Positions 19,242-30,508 of a stretch of 55,000 nucleotides of DNA are shown piece by piece. Under the pieces are notes generated by a model. The model did no database searches. It was not told where the DNA came from and was given only the letters and a program-made list of their open reading frames with translations. Where the stretch lies: the NCBI RefSeq assembly GCF_024362205.1, contig NZ_CP101462.1:92501-147500 (forward strand), read 5' to 3'. The position numbers and the translations under genes are program-made. Every line of letters starts with the position of its first letter. Position 1 is the first letter of the stretch. This DNA comes from Exiguobacterium aurantiacum. Its GTDB lineage: Bacteria; Bacillota; Bacilli; Exiguobacteriales; Exiguobacteriaceae.

Positions 19242-19928
19242 ATGGGTAAAAAACACCAAGAAGCAGCTAAGCTTGTTGACCGCATGAAGTCATACGAACT
19301 CGCTGAGGCCGTTGAACTCGTACAAAAAACAGCTACTGCTAAATTCGATGAAACAATCGAAGTTGCTGTCCGTCTCGGCGTAGATCCGAAGAAAGCGGAC
19401 CAACAAATCCGCGGTGCCGTTGTACTTCCACACGGTACTGGTAAAACACAAAAAGTTCTCGTCTTCGCAAAAGGCGAAAAAGTTAAAGAAGCTGAAGCGG
19501 CTGGCGCTGACTACGTCGGTGATTCTGAGTTCATCACTAAAATCCAACAAGGATGGTTCGACTTCGATGTTATCGTTGCGACACCTGACATGATGGGCGA
19601 AGTTGGTAAACTTGGTCGCGTTCTCGGACCTAAAGGCCTCATGCCTAACCCGAAAACAGGCACAGTCACGTTCGACGTTGCGAAAGCAATCGCGGACATC
19701 AAAGCTGGTAAAGTAGAATACCGCGTTGACAAAGCCGGTAACATCCACGTACCAGTTGGTAAGAAATCATTTGAAGCAACAAAACTCTCTGAGAACATCG
19801 AGACAATCATCGAGACGCTCATGAAAGTGAAGCCTGCTACTGCAAAAGGAACTTACCTTAAAAACATCGCGCTTTCTTCGACAATGGGTCCTGGGATCCG
19901 TGTCGCGACTGCCGACTTCATCAAGTAA
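19242..19928 (+). CDS. rplA: 50S ribosomal protein L1
   Basis: Builds the mobile L1 stalk that helps release tRNA from the E site, and can repress its own operon by binding mRNA. The 228 residues include the RRNA-contact block [13 protein letters not shown] and the family signature around [27 protein letters not shown] lies before ATG 19242; the in-frame codons from 19161 are leader sequence. Rplk and rplA form one transcription unit. Confidence 0.97.
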   Translation: MGKKHQEAAKLVDRMKSYELAEAVELVQKTATAKFDETIEVAVRLGVDPKKADQQIRGAVVLPHGTGKTQKVLVFAKGEKVKEAEAAGADYVGDSEFITKIQQGWFDFDVIVATPDMMGEVGKLGRVLGPKGLMPNPKTGTVTFDVAKAIADIKAGKVEYRVDKAGNIHVPVGKKSFEATKLSENIETIIETLMKVKPATAKGTYLKNIALSSTMGPGIRVATADFIK

Positions 19929-19946
19929 TCTACTTGAAATAAACTG

Positions 19947-19975
19947 TTGACAACGTGTGATACCGCTGTTAAAGT
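19947..19975 (+). promoter_or_regulatory. Promoter of rplJ-rplL
   Basis: Consensus TTGACA (19947-19952), a 17-nt spacer and TAAAGT (19970-19975). It lies 19 nt after the rplA stop and would start transcription just ahead of the L10 leader. Confidence 0.72.
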
Positions 19976-19981
19976 AATACA

Positions 19982-20140
19982 CGTTCAACCGAATATGTTG
20001 GATTACCGTAGACAGAAGGTGGACATCGGTCCGTAAACCCTTCCGAGGTGTCTTTGCTCGAACTTGAGCCTGTTGTCACAGGTTTACTTTCAAACAATTA
20101 CGCCCTCGTATGTCTTCATACGAGGGATTTCTTTTTGAAG
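19982..20140 (+). promoter_or_regulatory. L10 leader (autoregulatory r-protein leader RNA)
   Basis: The 258-nt rplA-rplJ gap holds the conserved L10-leader core: TTACCGTAGACAGAAGGTGG, a hairpin, then the CTTCCGAGGTG segment. In Firmicutes the L10(L12)4 complex binds this kink-turn-like structure and favours the downstream terminator, lowering rplJL expression. The order of promoter, leader core, terminator and rplJ is as expected for that family. Confidence 0.88.
20103..20136 (+). terminator. Attenuator terminator of the L10 leader
   Basis: CCCTCGTATG (20103-20112) pairs perfectly with CATACGAGGG (20117-20126) around TCTT and is followed by ATTTCTTTTT. It ends about 50 nt before the rplJ start and is the switchable terminator of the leader. 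Confidence 0.87.
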
Positions 20141-20186
20141 AGCAGCCTCTCGTCCGGTATAAGAATTGACTAGGAGGTGCAAACAC

Positions 20187-20693
20187 ATGGCAAGCGAAAA
20201 AATCGTATCTCAAAAATCGGCACTCGTCGATGAGATCGCTGAAAAAATGCAAGCGAGCGTCGGAACAATCGTTGTTGACTACCGTGGACTTACAGTTGAA
20301 GAAGTGACTACCCTCCGTAAATCACTCCGTGACGCTGGAATCGAGTTCAAAGTATACAAAAATGGTCTTCTTCGCCGCGCGGCAGTTCAGTCGAACTTCG
20401 AAGGTCTTGACGAAGTCTTCACAGGTCCTACAGCAATCGCCTTCTCTAACGAAGACGTTGTTGCTCCTGCGAAGATCTTGAACGACTTCTCGAAAGAGCA
20501 CAAAGCGCTCGAATTGAAAGGCGGAATCATCGAAGGCAAAGTAACTTCACTCGAAGAAGTTAAAGCCCTTGCAGAACTTCCATCACGCGATGGTCTTCTC
20601 TCGATGCTTCTCAGCGTACTTCAAGCTCCAATCCGTGGGCTCGCAGTCGCAACAAACGCAATCGCAGAACAAAAAGAAGAGCAAACTGCTTAA
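20187..20693 (+). CDS. rplJ: 50S ribosomal protein L10
   Basis: Anchors the L7/L12 dimers to the 50S stalk base. The 168 residues have the globular rRNA-binding N-domain ([20 protein letters not shown]) and a long C-terminal helix that carries L12. ATG 20187 follows AGGAGGTG; the in-frame codons from 20166 have no family match. It is co-transcribed with rplL under the L10 leader. Confidence 0.97.
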   Translation: MASEKIVSQKSALVDEIAEKMQASVGTIVVDYRGLTVEEVTTLRKSLRDAGIEFKVYKNGLLRRAAVQSNFEGLDEVFTGPTAIAFSNEDVVAPAKILNDFSKEHKALELKGGIIEGKVTSLEEVKALAELPSRDGLLSMLLSVLQAPIRGLAVATNAIAEQKEEQTA

Positions 20694-20752
20694 TTTTTGT
20701 CTCGTAGCGTAACCAAAACCAATCTTCACAACATCAAAGGAGGAAAACCATA

Positions 20753-21118
20753 ATGGCTTTCAACAAAGAGCAATTCATCGAAGACCTCAAATCAATGACG
20801 GTTCTCGAACTTAACGAACTCGTAAAAACAATCGAAGAAGAATTCGGCGTATCAGCAGCAGCTCCAGTAGCAGTTGCAGGTGCAGGCGCAGCAGCAGCTG
20901 AAGAGCAAACTGAATTCGACGTAATCCTCACAAACGCTGGCGCTGGTAAAATCAACGTCATCAAAGCAGTTCGTGAACTTACAGGCCTCGGTCTTAAAGA
21001 AGCGAAAGCACTCGTTGACGGAACTCCGGCTCCAGTCAAAGAAGGCGTTTCTAAAGAAGATGCAGACGCAGTCAAAGCTAAGCTTGAAGAAGCTGGCGCA
21101 ACTGTCGAAGTTAAGTAA
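20753..21118 (+). CDS. rplL: 50S ribosomal protein L7/L12
   Basis: Stalk protein that recruits translational GTPases. The 121 residues show the N-terminal dimerisation domain (about 1-34), an alanine-rich hinge (about 38-52) and the globular factor-binding domain ([32 protein letters not shown]). AAAGGAGG at 20736-20743 serves ATG 20753. A terminator follows. Confidence 0.98.
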   Translation: MAFNKEQFIEDLKSMTVLELNELVKTIEEEFGVSAAAPVAVAGAGAAAAEEQTEFDVILTNAGAGKINVIKAVRELTGLGLKEAKALVDGTPAPVKEGVSKEDADAVKAKLEEAGATVEVK

Positions 21119-21144
21119 TCTAACTTTTACTTCTACAACCTATA

Positions 21145-21175
21145 GAAGCTCGCTATGGCGAGCTTCTTTTATTTC
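21145..21175 (+). terminator. Terminator after rplL
   Basis: GAAGCTCGC (21145-21153) pairs perfectly with GCGAGCTTC (21158-21166) around TATG and is followed by TTTTATTT. It probably lowers but need not abolish transcription into the methyltransferase gene 30 nt further on. Confidence 0.85.
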
Positions 21176-21204
21176 CTTGAAGAGTGGGTTAGGAGGTTCA
21201 ATGC

Positions 21205-21801
21205 ATGGGAGATCATTACTATACGAACGACCCTAGTTCGAAAAGTGCCCCTGAGACATGGACGTTTGAGTTACGAGGGAAGACATATCGCTTCACCTCG
21301 GACCGCGGCGTGTTCTCGAAAGGATCGGTCGATTTTGGGTCACGTCTCTTAATCGAATCATTTGAAGTGCCTGATGTTGAAGGACGCATTTTAGATGTGG
21401 GCTGCGGCTACGGTCCGATGGGGATCTCGCTTGCCGACGCCTCTGGGCGTGAAGCACTCCTCGTCGACGTGAACGAGCGAGCGCTTGCCTTGTCACAGCA
21501 AAACGCCGCCCAAAACGGGGTGACGATTGAGACGCGACTCAGCCACGCTTATGACGAAGTCGGTGATGAACAGTTCGCCGCGATCGTGACCAATCCGCCG
21601 ATTCGGGCCGGGAAGCAAGTGGTCCACACGATTTTGCGCGATGCGTATACACACCTTGTCGTAGGTGGAGCGCTCTACGTCGTTATTCAAAAGAAACAAG
21701 GAGCGCCTTCTGCCAAGAAGTTGCTTGAAGATGTGTTCGGTCAAGTCGAAACGGTTGCAAAGGAAAAAGGCTATTTCATTTTCCGAGCAATTCGCTCTTG
21801 A
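21205..21801 (+). CDS. Class I SAM-dependent methyltransferase, RsmC-like (YbxB)
   Basis: Corresponds to Bacillus ybxB by position between rplL and rpoB and belongs to the RsmC/MTS family of 16S rRNA guanine-N2 methyltransferases. The 198 residues show motif I ILDVGCGYGPMGISLA, a motif II acid in LLVDVNERAL, and the catalytic NPPIRAGK (NPPF/Y-like, here with I). It has the length of the single-domain Firmicute form, without the inactive N-terminal copy of E. coli RsmC. AGGAGG precedes ATG 21205; ATG 21201 is out of frame. The exact rRNA target is inferred. Confidence 0.85.
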   Translation: MGDHYYTNDPSSKSAPETWTFELRGKTYRFTSDRGVFSKGSVDFGSRLLIESFEVPDVEGRILDVGCGYGPMGISLADASGREALLVDVNERALALSQQNAAQNGVTIETRLSHAYDEVGDEQFAAIVTNPPIRAGKQVVHTILRDAYTHLVVGGALYVVIQKKQGAPSAKKLLEDVFGQVETVAKEKGYFIFRAIRS

Positions 21802-21818
21802 CAAACGGTGAAGTCTTG

Positions 21819-21847
21819 TTGACTCGCTATAACGTATATGCTAACAT
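21819..21847 (+). promoter_or_regulatory. Promoter of rpoB-rpoC
   Basis: TTGACT (21819-21824), a 17-nt spacer and TAACAT (21842-21847) with TGC before the -10. Transcription would start near 21854 and give a leader of about 140 nt. A hairpin CCGCGTTT/AGACGCGG lies in that leader (about 21884-21919). An open frame across this promoter (21798-21989) is not credible as a gene. Confidence 0.65.
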
Positions 21848-21994
21848 TATAAAATGCCATTGGAATGGAATTCGCCTTGAACTGCCGCGTTTGCCGCTTT
21901 TTAGACGCGGAAAAGAGACGACATTCAATGACAATGTTCGATTATTACGCCCGAAAAATTCGATAGAGAATTGGGGGTCTGAGAGGTGAATCAG

Positions 21995-24900
21995 TTGACT
22001 GGTCAACTTGTTCAGTACGGTCGTCACCGTCAGAGAAGAAGCTTTGCCCGTATCAGTGAGGTATTAGAGCTTCCGAATTTGATTGAAATTCAAACTGCTT
22101 CTTACGAGTGGTTCTTGCGTGAAGGATTGAAAGAGATGTTTACGGACATTTCGCCAATCTCCGACTTCACCGGAAACCTCGTGCTCGAGTTCATCGACTA
22201 TTCGCTCAGTGAGCCGAAGTATTCGATCGATGAGTCGAAGGAGCGAGACGTAACTTACTCTGCGCCATTGCGCGTAAAAGTGCGTTTGCAAAACAAAGAG
22301 ACAGGTGAGCTCAAAGAACAAGAAGTGTTCATGGGGGATTTCCCGCTCATGACAGAATCGGGAACGTTTATCATTAACGGTGCAGAACGCGTTATCGTTT
22401 CCCAGCTTGTTCGTTCACCAAGCGTTTATTACAACGCGAAACTCGATAAAAACGGTAAGCGTGGCTTCGGAGCGACTGTGATTCCGAACCGTGGTGCATG
22501 GCTCGAACTTGAGACAGATGCCAAAGATATCGTTTACGTTCGTATTGACCGTACCCGCAAAATCCCGGTAACGGTGTTGTTGCGTGCCCTCGGTTTCGGT
22601 ACGGACCAAGAGATTATCGACCTTCTCGGGGATGACGAGTATCTTCGTAACACCCTTGAGAAAGATAATACCGAATCAACAGAAAAAGCGTTAATCGAAA
22701 TTTACGAGCGTCTCCGCCCTGGTGAACCACCAACGGTTGAGAACGCGAAGTCACTTCTCGTTTCTCGTTTCTTCGACCCAAAACGTTACGACCTTGCAAA
22801 CGTCGGTCGCTATAAGATGAACAAAAAACTTCATCTTAAAAACCGTCTCTTCGGTCAAAAATTGGCCGAGACGCTCGTTGACCCAGAAACAGGCGAAGTC
22901 ATCGCCGAAGCTGGAACTGTCCTTGATCGTCGCAACCTTGACCGCGTTCTTCCACACTTGGAGAACGGCCTCGGTTACATGGATGCTGAGCCGACAGGCG
23001 GCGTCGCTGAAGGTGAACCGTTCGGTCTTCAATCGATCAAAGTAATCTCACCAGATGACCCAGATGGAGAGCGTATCTTGAACATTATCGGTAACGGCAA
23101 TATCGACCGCAGCGTGAAACACATCACGCCGGCTGATATCATCGCATCGATCAACTACTTCTTTAACTTGCTACACGAAGTCGGAACAACAGATGACATC
23201 GACCACTTAGGAAACCGTCGTCTTCGTTCAGTCGGAGAACTTCTCCAAAATCAATTCCGGATCGGGCTTTCTCGTATGGAACGTGTCGTTAAAGAACGGA
23301 TGTCGATTCAAGATCAAAACGCGATCACACCACAGGCGTTAATCAACATTCGCCCAGTTATCGCGTCGCTGAAAGAGTTCTTCGGTAGTTCGCAGTTGTC
23401 ACAGTTCATGGACCAAACAAACCCGCTCGCAGAGCTCACGCACAAGCGTCGTCTCTCTGCACTTGGACCGGGTGGTTTGACACGTGAGCGTGCCGGTTTC
23501 GAAGTTCGAGATGTTCACTATTCGCACTACGGTCGGATGTGTCCAATCGAAACGCCAGAGGGACCAAACATCGGTCTCATCAACTCGCTTTCGTCTTATG
23601 CGAAAGTAAACGAGTACGGCTTCATTGAAGCTCCGTATCGTCGAGTCGACCCTGAAACAGGTCTCGTCACCAGCGAGATTCAATATATGACGGCGGATGA
23701 AGAAGATCTCTATGTCGTCGCCCAGGCGAACATGCCGCTCACAGAAGAAGGCGGATTCGCCAACGAACAAGTCCTTTGCCGTTTCCGCGGACAAAACTTG
23801 TCAGTTGAGCCGAACCGAGTCGATTACATGGACGTTTCGCCGAAACAGGTTGTTTCTGCCGCGACGGCATGTATCCCGTTCCTTGAGAACGATGACTCGA
23901 ACCGTGCCCTCATGGGAGCGAACATGCAACGTCAAGCTGTACCACTTCTTCAGCCAGATTCACCGATCATCGGTACTGGGATGGAGTACGTGTCAGCGAA
24001 AGACTCTGGAGCCGCGATCATCGCGAAATTCCCAGGTGTCGTCGAGCGTGTCACAGCACGTGAAATCTTGGTCCGCCGCACGTCTGACGTGAACGGTTCT
24101 GAGGTATCAGGTGACCTTGACCGCTATAAACTTCAAAAGTATGTCCGTTCGAACCAAGGGACGTGCTATAACCAGAAGCCGATCATCGCTGCTGGCGACC
24201 GTGTCGAAAAAGGAGAAATCCTTGCTGACGGTCCGTCGATGGATATGGGTGAGCTCGCGCTCGGCCGTAACGTCGTCGTCGCCTTCATGACATGGGACGG
24301 TTACAACTATGAGGATGCGATCATCATGAGTGAGCGTCTCGTGAAAGATGACGTGTACACATCGATTCATATCGAAGAGTACGAGTCAGAATCACGCGAC
24401 ACGAAACTCGGACCTGAGGAAATCACACGTGATATTCCAAACGTCGGGGATGACGCACTTCGCAACTTGGACGATCGTGGGATCATCCGCATCGGTGCGG
24501 AAGTCAAGGATGGCGATATCCTCGTCGGTAAAGTTACGCCTAAAGGTGTGACTGAATTGACGGCGGAAGAGCGTCTCTTGCACGCGATTTTCGGTGAGAA
24601 GGCACGTGAAGTCCGTGATACGTCACTCCGTGTACCAAACGGCGGCGACGGCATCATCTTGGACGTCAAAGTGTTCGACCGTGAAAACGGTGACGAACTC
24701 TCACCAGGCGTGAACCAAATGGTTCGTGTCTACATCGTTCAAAAACGTAAGATTCACGAAGGGGATAAGATGGCGGGACGTCACGGTAACAAAGGTGTTA
24801 TCTCGCGGATCCTCCCTGAAGAAGACATGCCATACATGCCGGACGGCACACCGATTGACATCATGCTCAACCCACTAGGTGTACCATCACGGATGAACAT

Positions 24901-25543
24901 CGGTCAGGTACTCGAACTCCACCTTGGAATGGCGGCTAAAAAGCTCGGCATCAAAGTGGCGACACCTGTATTCGATGGTGCGCGTGAGGAAGACGTATGG
25001 GCAACGATTGAAGAAGCTGGAATGGACAAAGATGCCAAGACTCGTCTCTATGACGGTCGTACTGGTGAAGCGTTCGATAACCGCGTCTCGGTCGGTGTCA
25101 TGTACATGATCAAACTCGCGCACATGGTTGATGATAAACTTCACGCACGTTCGACAGGACCATACTCGCTCGTCACGCAACAACCGCTCGGTGGTAAAGC
25201 ACAGTTCGGTGGACAGCGTTTCGGTGAGATGGAAGTTTGGGCACTTGAAGCGTACGGCGCAGCCTACACGCTCCAAGAGATCCTTACAATCAAGTCGGAT
25301 GACACGGTTGGCCGTGTGAAAGCATACGAGGCCATCGTGAAAGGTGAGAGCGTTCCGAAAGCGGGCGTTCCTGAGTCGTTCCGCGTCTTGATCAAAGAGC
25401 TCCAAGCGCTCGGTATGGAAGTCAAGATGATGTCTGCGGACGATGAAGAAGTTGAAATGAAAGATGAAGATGACGACAACATCCCGAACGCAACATCGGC
25501 GTTAGAACAAGTCGTTCAACCGACTGTTACGGAAGAGGAATAA
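21995..25543 (+). CDS. rpoB: DNA-directed RNA polymerase subunit beta
   Basis: Catalytic-core subunit of RNA polymerase. From TTG 21995 the 1182-residue product begins [15 protein letters not shown], matching Bacillus RpoB; GAGAGGTGA (21981-21989) is correctly spaced for it, whereas the alternative GTG 21986 lies inside that site. The rifampicin pocket reads [20 protein letters not shown] followed by [11 protein letters not shown], the susceptible sequence at the usual mutation sites. Later come the active-site blocks [19 protein letters not shown] and [13 protein letters not shown]. The C-terminus ends in an acidic tail. rpoC follows after 22 nt. Confidence 0.98.
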   Translation: MTGQLVQYGRHRQRRSFARISEVLELPNLIEIQTASYEWFLREGLKEMFTDISPISDFTGNLVLEFIDYSLSEPKYSIDESKERDVTYSAPLRVKVRLQNKETGELKEQEVFMGDFPLMTESGTFIINGAERVIVSQLVRSPSVYYNAKLDKNGKRGFGATVIPNRGAWLELETDAKDIVYVRIDRTRKIPVTVLLRALGFGTDQEIIDLLGDDEYLRNTLEKDNTESTEKALIEIYERLRPGEPPTVENAKSLLVSRFFDPKRYDLANVGRYKMNKKLHLKNRLFGQKLAETLVDPETGEVIAEAGTVLDRRNLDRVLPHLENGLGYMDAEPTGGVAEGEPFGLQSIKVISPDDPDGERILNIIGNGNIDRSVKHITPADIIASINYFFNLLHEVGTTDDIDHLGNRRLRSVGELLQNQFRIGLSRMERVVKERMSIQDQNAITPQALINIRPVIASLKEFFGSSQLSQFMDQTNPLAELTHKRRLSALGPGGLTRERAGFEVRDVHYSHYGRMCPIETPEGPNIGLINSLSSYAKVNEYGFIEAPYRRVDPETGLVTSEIQYMTADEEDLYVVAQANMPLTEEGGFANEQVLCRFRGQNLSVEPNRVDYMDVSPKQVVSAATACIPFLENDDSNRALMGANMQRQAVPLLQPDSPIIGTGMEYVSAKDSGAAIIAKFPGVVERVTAREILVRRTSDVNGSEVSGDLDRYKLQKYVRSNQGTCYNQKPIIAAGDRVEKGEILADGPSMDMGELALGRNVVVAFMTWDGYNYEDAIIMSERLVKDDVYTSIHIEEYESESRDTKLGPEEITRDIPNVGDDALRNLDDRGIIRIGAEVKDGDILVGKVTPKGVTELTAEERLLHAIFGEKAREVRDTSLRVPNGGDGIILDVKVFDRENGDELSPGVNQMVRVYIVQKRKIHEGDKMAGRHGNKGVISRILPEEDMPYMPDGTPIDIMLNPLGVPSRMNIGQVLELHLGMAAKKLGIKVATPVFDGAREEDVWATIEEAGMDKDAKTRLYDGRTGEAFDNRVSVGVMYMIKLAHMVDDKLHARSTGPYSLVTQQPLGGKAQFGGQRFGEMEVWALEAYGAAYTLQEILTIKSDDTVGRVKAYEAIVKGESVPKAGVPESFRVLIKELQALGMEVKMMSADDEEVEMKDEDDDNIPNATSALEQVVQPTVTEEE

Positions 25544-25565
25544 GGCGAAAAGGGAGGTCGGCCCC

Positions 25566-28500
25566 TTGGTAGATGTTAATCGATTTGAATATATGAAAAT
25601 CGGCTTGGCTTCACCCGAGAAGATCCGTTCGTGGTCTTACGGGGAAGTCAAAAAGCCGGAAACGATCAACTATCGTACACTCAAACCAGAGAAGGACGGA
25701 TTGTTCTGTGAACGAATCTTCGGTCCTACGAAAGACTGGGAATGTTACTGTGGGAAATACAAACGGATCCGTTATAAAGGAGTCATTTGTGACCGCTGTG
25801 GCGTTGAAGTGACGAAAGCGAAAGTGCGTCGCGAGCGTATGGGCCATATCGAGCTCGCGGCACCAGTTTCGCACATCTGGTACTTCAAAGGGATTCCAAG
25901 CCGAATGGGGCTTGTTCTCGATATGTCACCACGTGCACTCGAAGAAGTAATCTACTTCGCGTCGTACGTCGTGACGGAGCCAGGTGACACTCCGCTTGAG
26001 AAGAAACAACTTCTCTCGGAAAAAGAATACCGTCTCTACCGTGAAAAATACGGTAGTGACTTCAAAGCAGACATGGGTGCGGAAGCAATCCGGACACTCC
26101 TTCAAGACGTACAACTCGAGAAGGAAGTCGGAGAACTCCGCGAAGAATTGAAGACGGTTCAAGGTCAGCGTCGCACACGTGCGATCAAACGCCTTGAAGT
26201 GCTCGATGCATTCTTCACGTCGGGGAATGATCCAGATTGGATGATCCTCGAAGTACTTCCTGTCATCCCGCCAGAGCTTCGCCCGATGGTGCAGCTCGAC
26301 GGGGGACGCTTTGCGACTTCTGACTTGAACGATTTGTATCGTCGAGTCATCAACCGTAACAACCGTCTCAAACGTTTGCTCGACCTCGGCGCGCCGAACA
26401 TCATCGTGCAAAACGAGAAGCGTATGCTTCAAGAAGCGGTTGACGCCCTCATCGACAACGGTCGTCGTGGTCGTCCGGTCACAGGACCAGGTAACCGTCC
26501 GCTTAAATCACTTTCACACATGTTGAAAGGGAAACAAGGTCGTTTCCGTCAAAACCTTCTTGGTAAACGGGTCGACTACTCAGGACGTTCGGTTATCGTC
26601 GTTGGTCCAAACTTGAAGATGTTCCAATGTGGTCTCCCGAAAGAGATGGCCCTTGAACTCTTCAAACCGTTCGTGATGAAAGAACTTGTCGGTCGCGGCA
26701 TCGCGTCGAACATCAAGAACGCCAAACGTAAGATTGAGAAGATGCAACCAGAAATCTGGGGCGTCCTCGAAGAAGTCATTCGTGAGCATCCGGTTCTCTT
26801 GAACCGTGCCCCAACGCTTCACCGCCTAGGGATTCAAGCTTTCGAACCGATTCTCGTCGAAGGTCGCGCGATTCGCCTTCACCCGCTCGTATGTACGGCT
26901 TATAACGCCGACTTTGATGGTGACCAAATGGCGGTTCACGTACCACTTTCTGCTGAAGCACAAGCGGAAGCTCGTCTTCTCATGCTCGCAGCGCAAAACA
27001 TCTTGAACCCGAAAGACGGTAAACCAGTTGTTACACCATCGCAGGATATGGTCCTCGGTAACTACTACATCTCGCTTGAACGCGACGATGCCGTCGGACA
27101 AGGGAAAATTTTGTCGAACGTGAACGAAGCGCTCATCGCGTATCAAAATGGCTATGTCCACTTGCATACACGTGTCGCTCTTCCAGCACGTACGCTCAAC
27201 AACCCGACGTTCACAGATGAGCAAAACGAGAAATTGTTGATCACAACGGTCGGTAAAATGATCTTTAACGAGATCTTGCCGAACACGTTCCCATACTTGA
27301 ACGAGCCGACGATGGAAAACTTACAGGAAGCAACGCCTGACAAGTACTTCATCGACAAAGGTGCCAACGTGGCGGAAGAAATCGCCTCACGTCCACTCAT
27401 CGAGCCGTTCAAAAAAGGATTCCTTGGAAAAGTCATCGCGGAAGTGTTCCAGAAGTTTGAAACGACTGAAACAAGCCGCATGCTTGACCGGATGAAAGAT
27501 CTCGGCTTCAAACACTCGACGAAAGCCGGTGTGACGGTCGGAATCGCAGATATCATCGTTCTTCCGGACAAACAAGAAATCCTTGATGAAGCGCAAACTC
27601 AAGTCGATCAAATCATGAAGTCATTCCGTCGCGGTCTCATCACTGAAGATGAGCGTTACGAGCGCGTTGTACGCTCTTGGAACGAAGCGAAGGATGAGAT
27701 TCAATCACGATTGATGAAATCCCTCAATCGCTTGAACCCAATCTTCATGATGTCTGACTCAGGTGCCCGTGGTAACGCGTCCAACTTCACGCAGCTCGCA
27801 GGGATGCGTGGTTTGATGGCCGCTCCATCTGGCCGCATCATCGAACTTCCGATCAAATCTTCATTCCGTGAAGGTCTGACGGTACAAGAATACTTCATCT
27901 CGACACACGGTGCGCGTAAAGGTCTCGCCGATACAGCCCTTAAGACGGCTGACTCAGGTTACTTGACACGTCGTCTCGTTGACGTAGCCCAAGATGTCAT
28001 CATCCGTGAAGAAGACTGTGGAACGGACCGCGGAATCCGCGTCGCCGCCCTCCGCGAAGGCACGGAAGAAATCGAAAACTTGTATGACCGCCTCGTCGGC
28101 CGTACAGCTTTCGAGACAGTGGCACATCCGGAAACGGGTGAAGTCATGGTCGAGAAGAACCAATTGATCACCGAAGATCTCGCTCGCGACATCGTCGATG
28201 CTGGAATCGAACGAGTTGAAATCCGGACAGCCTTTACATGTAACACGTCACACGGCGTATGTAAGAAATGTTACGGCCGCAACTTGGCGACTGGCTCGAA
28301 CGTTGAAGTCGGCGAAGCTGTCGGTATCATCGCCGCCCAATCGATCGGTGAGCCAGGAACGCAGCTTACAATGCGTACCTTCCACACAGGTGGGGTAGCC
28401 GGAGATGATATCACGCAAGGTCTTCCGCGTATCCAAGAGGTATTCGAGGCTCGTAACCCGAAAGGGCAAGCGGTCATCTCGGAAATCCCTGGTACGGTCA

Positions 28501-29165
28501 TCGACTTTACAGAATCGCGTGACAAACGTGAACTCACAGTCGAAGGACTCAGTGAGACACGCACGTACACGATCCCGTTCGGAGCACGTCTTCGTGTTCA
28601 AATCGGAGATACGGTAGAAGCCGGAGAAGTCTTCACGGAAGGTTCGATCGATCCGAAAGAATTGCTCGCCGTCCGTGGTGTATCTGGTGTTCAAAACTAT
28701 CTTCTCCAAGAAGTACAAAAAGTTTACCGGATGCAAGGGGTAGAGATCGGCGACAAACACGTCGAAGTTATGGTTCGCCAAATGCTTCGCCGCGTTAAAG
28801 TCATCGAGTCTGGTGACACGCCGCTCCTCCCTGGTTCGCTCGTCGACATCAGCGTCTTCAAGGAAGCATGTAAAGATGCGCTCCGTGAAGGCAAGAGCCC
28901 GGCAACAGCGAAACCGGTCCTTCTCGGAATCACGAAAGCGTCGCTTGAGACAGATTCGTTCCTCTCGGCTGCTTCGTTCCAAGAAACAACTCGTGTATTG
29001 ACAGATGCTGCCATCAAAGGCAAGCGCGACTATCTCCTCGGACTCAAAGAGAACGTCATCATCGGGAAACTCGTTCCAGCTGGTACTGGGATGCCGGTTT
29101 ACCGTGATGTCGAGCTCAAAGAAGAAGAGACGAAAGCCGTCCTCGAAGACACGACAGTCGAATAA
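25566..29165 (+). CDS. rpoC: DNA-directed RNA polymerase subunit beta'
   Basis: The largest core subunit, 1199 residues as in Bacillus. It shows the N-terminal zinc ribbon (CYCGKY and ICDRCG, about residues 58-80), the invariant magnesium-binding NADFDGDQM (D449, D451, D453), the bridge and trigger-loop region ([39 protein letters not shown]), and the second zinc site ([19 protein letters not shown]). TTG 25566 follows GGGAGGT at 25552-25558. Transcription continues from the rpoB promoter. Confidence 0.98.
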   Translation: MVDVNRFEYMKIGLASPEKIRSWSYGEVKKPETINYRTLKPEKDGLFCERIFGPTKDWECYCGKYKRIRYKGVICDRCGVEVTKAKVRRERMGHIELAAPVSHIWYFKGIPSRMGLVLDMSPRALEEVIYFASYVVTEPGDTPLEKKQLLSEKEYRLYREKYGSDFKADMGAEAIRTLLQDVQLEKEVGELREELKTVQGQRRTRAIKRLEVLDAFFTSGNDPDWMILEVLPVIPPELRPMVQLDGGRFATSDLNDLYRRVINRNNRLKRLLDLGAPNIIVQNEKRMLQEAVDALIDNGRRGRPVTGPGNRPLKSLSHMLKGKQGRFRQNLLGKRVDYSGRSVIVVGPNLKMFQCGLPKEMALELFKPFVMKELVGRGIASNIKNAKRKIEKMQPEIWGVLEEVIREHPVLLNRAPTLHRLGIQAFEPILVEGRAIRLHPLVCTAYNADFDGDQMAVHVPLSAEAQAEARLLMLAAQNILNPKDGKPVVTPSQDMVLGNYYISLERDDAVGQGKILSNVNEALIAYQNGYVHLHTRVALPARTLNNPTFTDEQNEKLLITTVGKMIFNEILPNTFPYLNEPTMENLQEATPDKYFIDKGANVAEEIASRPLIEPFKKGFLGKVIAEVFQKFETTETSRMLDRMKDLGFKHSTKAGVTVGIADIIVLPDKQEILDEAQTQVDQIMKSFRRGLITEDERYERVVRSWNEAKDEIQSRLMKSLNRLNPIFMMSDSGARGNASNFTQLAGMRGLMAAPSGRIIELPIKSSFREGLTVQEYFISTHGARKGLADTALKTADSGYLTRRLVDVAQDVIIREEDCGTDRGIRVAALREGTEEIENLYDRLVGRTAFETVAHPETGEVMVEKNQLITEDLARDIVDAGIERVEIRTAFTCNTSHGVCKKCYGRNLATGSNVEVGEAVGIIAAQSIGEPGTQLTMRTFHTGGVAGDDITQGLPRIQEVFEARNPKGQAVISEIPGTVIDFTESRDKRELTVEGLSETRTYTIPFGARLRVQIGDTVEAGEVFTEGSIDPKELLAVRGVSGVQNYLLQEVQKVYRMQGVEIGDKHVEVMVRQMLRRVKVIESGDTPLLPGSLVDISVFKEACKDALREGKSPATAKPVLLGITKASLETDSFLSAASFQETTRVLTDAAIKGKRDYLLGLKENVIIGKLVPAGTGMPVYRDVELKEEETKAVLEDTTVE

Positions 29166-29172
29166 AAACGTC

Positions 29173-29201
29173 TTGACAGCATAGGTTGGCGGTGCTACTA
29201 T
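29173..29201 (+). promoter_or_regulatory. Promoter of the str operon
   Basis: Consensus TTGACA (29173-29178), a 17-nt spacer and TACTAT (29196-29201) with TGC directly before it. It begins eight bases after the rpoC stop, and transcription from about 29208 yields a leader near 245 nt. Confidence 0.78.
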
Positions 29202-29207
29202 GATTTA

Positions 29208-29453
29208 GTGCCGCCAATCGGTTGTTGTCGATGACAACGGTGTCCAGCAGTCGGCAAGCTACTCGGACGTCACCCGATCTTTCTTCGGAAAGGTTTGGCT
29301 GCTATTATTGCCACTTTCAAGGTATAACTCACGTTTTTGCGAGGTCATGGAATGCCTACGCCTCGTAAAAGCGTTTCGTTATGACCTTAAATGAACCACC
29401 CGGGTCGGTGGGTCTAGAAAATAGCATAATTCAGGAAGGGAGGATCTTCAAAG
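29208..29453 (+). promoter_or_regulatory. Long structured leader of rpsL-rpsG-fusA-tuf
   Basis: No gene is visible in this gap, where Bacillus has ybxF. The transcript would fold into several hairpins: GTTGTC/GACAAC (29224-29238); CTTTC-TTCG-GAAAG (29279-29292, a UUCG tetraloop); a 24-bp imperfect hairpin with arms 29319-29344 and 29361-29388; and CCACC/GGTGG (29396-29411). None is followed by a U-tract, so this is not an ordinary attenuator. A regulatory role is inferred; I do not recognise it as a named leader family. Confidence 0.55.
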
Positions 29454-29876
29454 ATGCCTACTATCAACCAGTTAGTCCGTAAAGGACGTAAATCGAAAGT
29501 CGTTAAATCTGACTCTCCAGCACTTAACAAAGGTTACAACAGTTTCATCAAGTCACAAACTAACGTGAGCTCACCACAGAAACGTGGTGTTTGTACACGT
29601 GTTGGTACAATGACTCCGAAGAAACCGAACTCGGCATTACGTAAGTATGCTCGTGTTCGTTTGACTAACCAAATCGAAGTGACTGCGTACATTCCAGGTA
29701 TTGGCCACAACCTTCAAGAGCACAGCGTTGTTCTTATCCGTGGAGGACGTGTAAAAGACTTACCAGGGGTACGTTACCACATCGTTCGTGGTGCGCTTGA
29801 CACTGCAGGTGTTGACGGACGTATGCAAGGCCGTTCTAAATACGGTACGAAACGTCCGAAAGCTGCGAAGAAGTAA
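29454..29876 (+). CDS. rpsL: 30S ribosomal protein S12
   Basis: Decoding-centre protein and streptomycin-resistance locus. The 140 residues include [19 protein letters not shown] and [14 protein letters not shown], with lysines at the usual resistance positions unchanged, the susceptible state. AAGGGAGG at 29436-29443 is spaced about ten bases from ATG 29454. First gene of the str operon. Confidence 0.98.
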   Translation: MPTINQLVRKGRKSKVVKSDSPALNKGYNSFIKSQTNVSSPQKRGVCTRVGTMTPKKPNSALRKYARVRLTNQIEVTAYIPGIGHNLQEHSVVLIRGGRVKDLPGVRYHIVRGALDTAGVDGRMQGRSKYGTKRPKAAKK

Positions 29877-29924
29877 TTCTCGCAAAACTAAAAACTACTG
29901 AAATTTTGAAAGGAGGGTACTCGG

Positions 29925-30392
29925 ATGCGTAAAAACCGTGCAGAACGTCGTGACGTTATCGCAGATCCGATCTACAACTCGAAATTGGTAACTCGCCTCA
30001 TTAACCGTGTCATGTTAGACGGTAAAAAAGGTACAGCTCAAACTATCATTTACAACGCATTTGGCCTCATCGCTGAACGCTCAGGCAAAGAGCCTATGGA
30101 AGTGTTCGAAGAAGCAATGAACAACATCATGCCTGTACTTGAAGTTAAAGCTCGCCGTGTTGGTGGAGCAAACTACCAAGTTCCTGTTGAAGTTCGTCCA
30201 GAGCGCCGTACGACACTTGGTCTTCGTTACCTCGTGAACTACGCTCGTCTCCGCAACGAGAAAACGATGGAGCAACGTATCGCGAACGAAATCATGGATG
30301 CAGCCAATAACACTGGTGCGTCTGTTAAGAAACGCGAAGACATGCATAAGATGGCAGAAGCGAACAAAGCGTTTGCTCACTATCGTTGGTAA
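29925..30392 (+). CDS. rpsG: 30S ribosomal protein S7
   Basis: Primary binder of the 16S 3' major domain, nucleating assembly of the 30S head. The 155 residues begin [20 protein letters not shown] and contain [20 protein letters not shown]. The C-terminus ends FAHYRW, as in Bacillus. AAAGGAGGG precedes ATG 29925 and rpsL lies 48 nt upstream. Confidence 0.98.
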   Translation: MRKNRAERRDVIADPIYNSKLVTRLINRVMLDGKKGTAQTIIYNAFGLIAERSGKEPMEVFEEAMNNIMPVLEVKARRVGGANYQVPVEVRPERRTTLGLRYLVNYARLRNEKTMEQRIANEIMDAANNTGASVKKREDMHKMAEANKAFAHYRW

Positions 30393-30406
30393 GTTAAACG
30401 TAAAGA

Positions 30407-30457
30407 CCACTCCAAGTCACCAAGCGGTGGCTTAATGGAGTGGCTTTCGGGTATAAT
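30407..30457 (+). other. Intercistronic hairpin and TATAAT box between rpsG and fusA
   Basis: CCACTCCA-AGTCACC (30407-30421) pairs with GGTGGCT and TGGAGTGG (30426-30443), 15 pairs with a short bulge and a four-base loop. It lacks a U-tract. A perfect TATAAT follows at 30452-30457, without a convincing -35 at 16-18 nt. The site may be a processing or stability element, with a weak internal promoter for fusA-tuf. Confidence 0.45.
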
Positions 30458-30508
30458 CATATCGTGTGCCAGCACACGAAAAACACATGCGGAAGGAGAA
30501 TACCCAGT

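Noticed and set aside
21798-21989. A 63-codon frame between the methyltransferase gene and rpoB
   Set aside because: It starts at a rare codon without a Shine-Dalgarno and spans the rpoB promoter and leader; the product resembles nothing.
29352-29398. A 15-codon ORF (MECLRLVKAFRYDLK) in the rpsL leader
   Set aside because: Its only upstream purine stretch is weak and the ORF coincides with the long hairpin; the RNA structure explains the sequence better.
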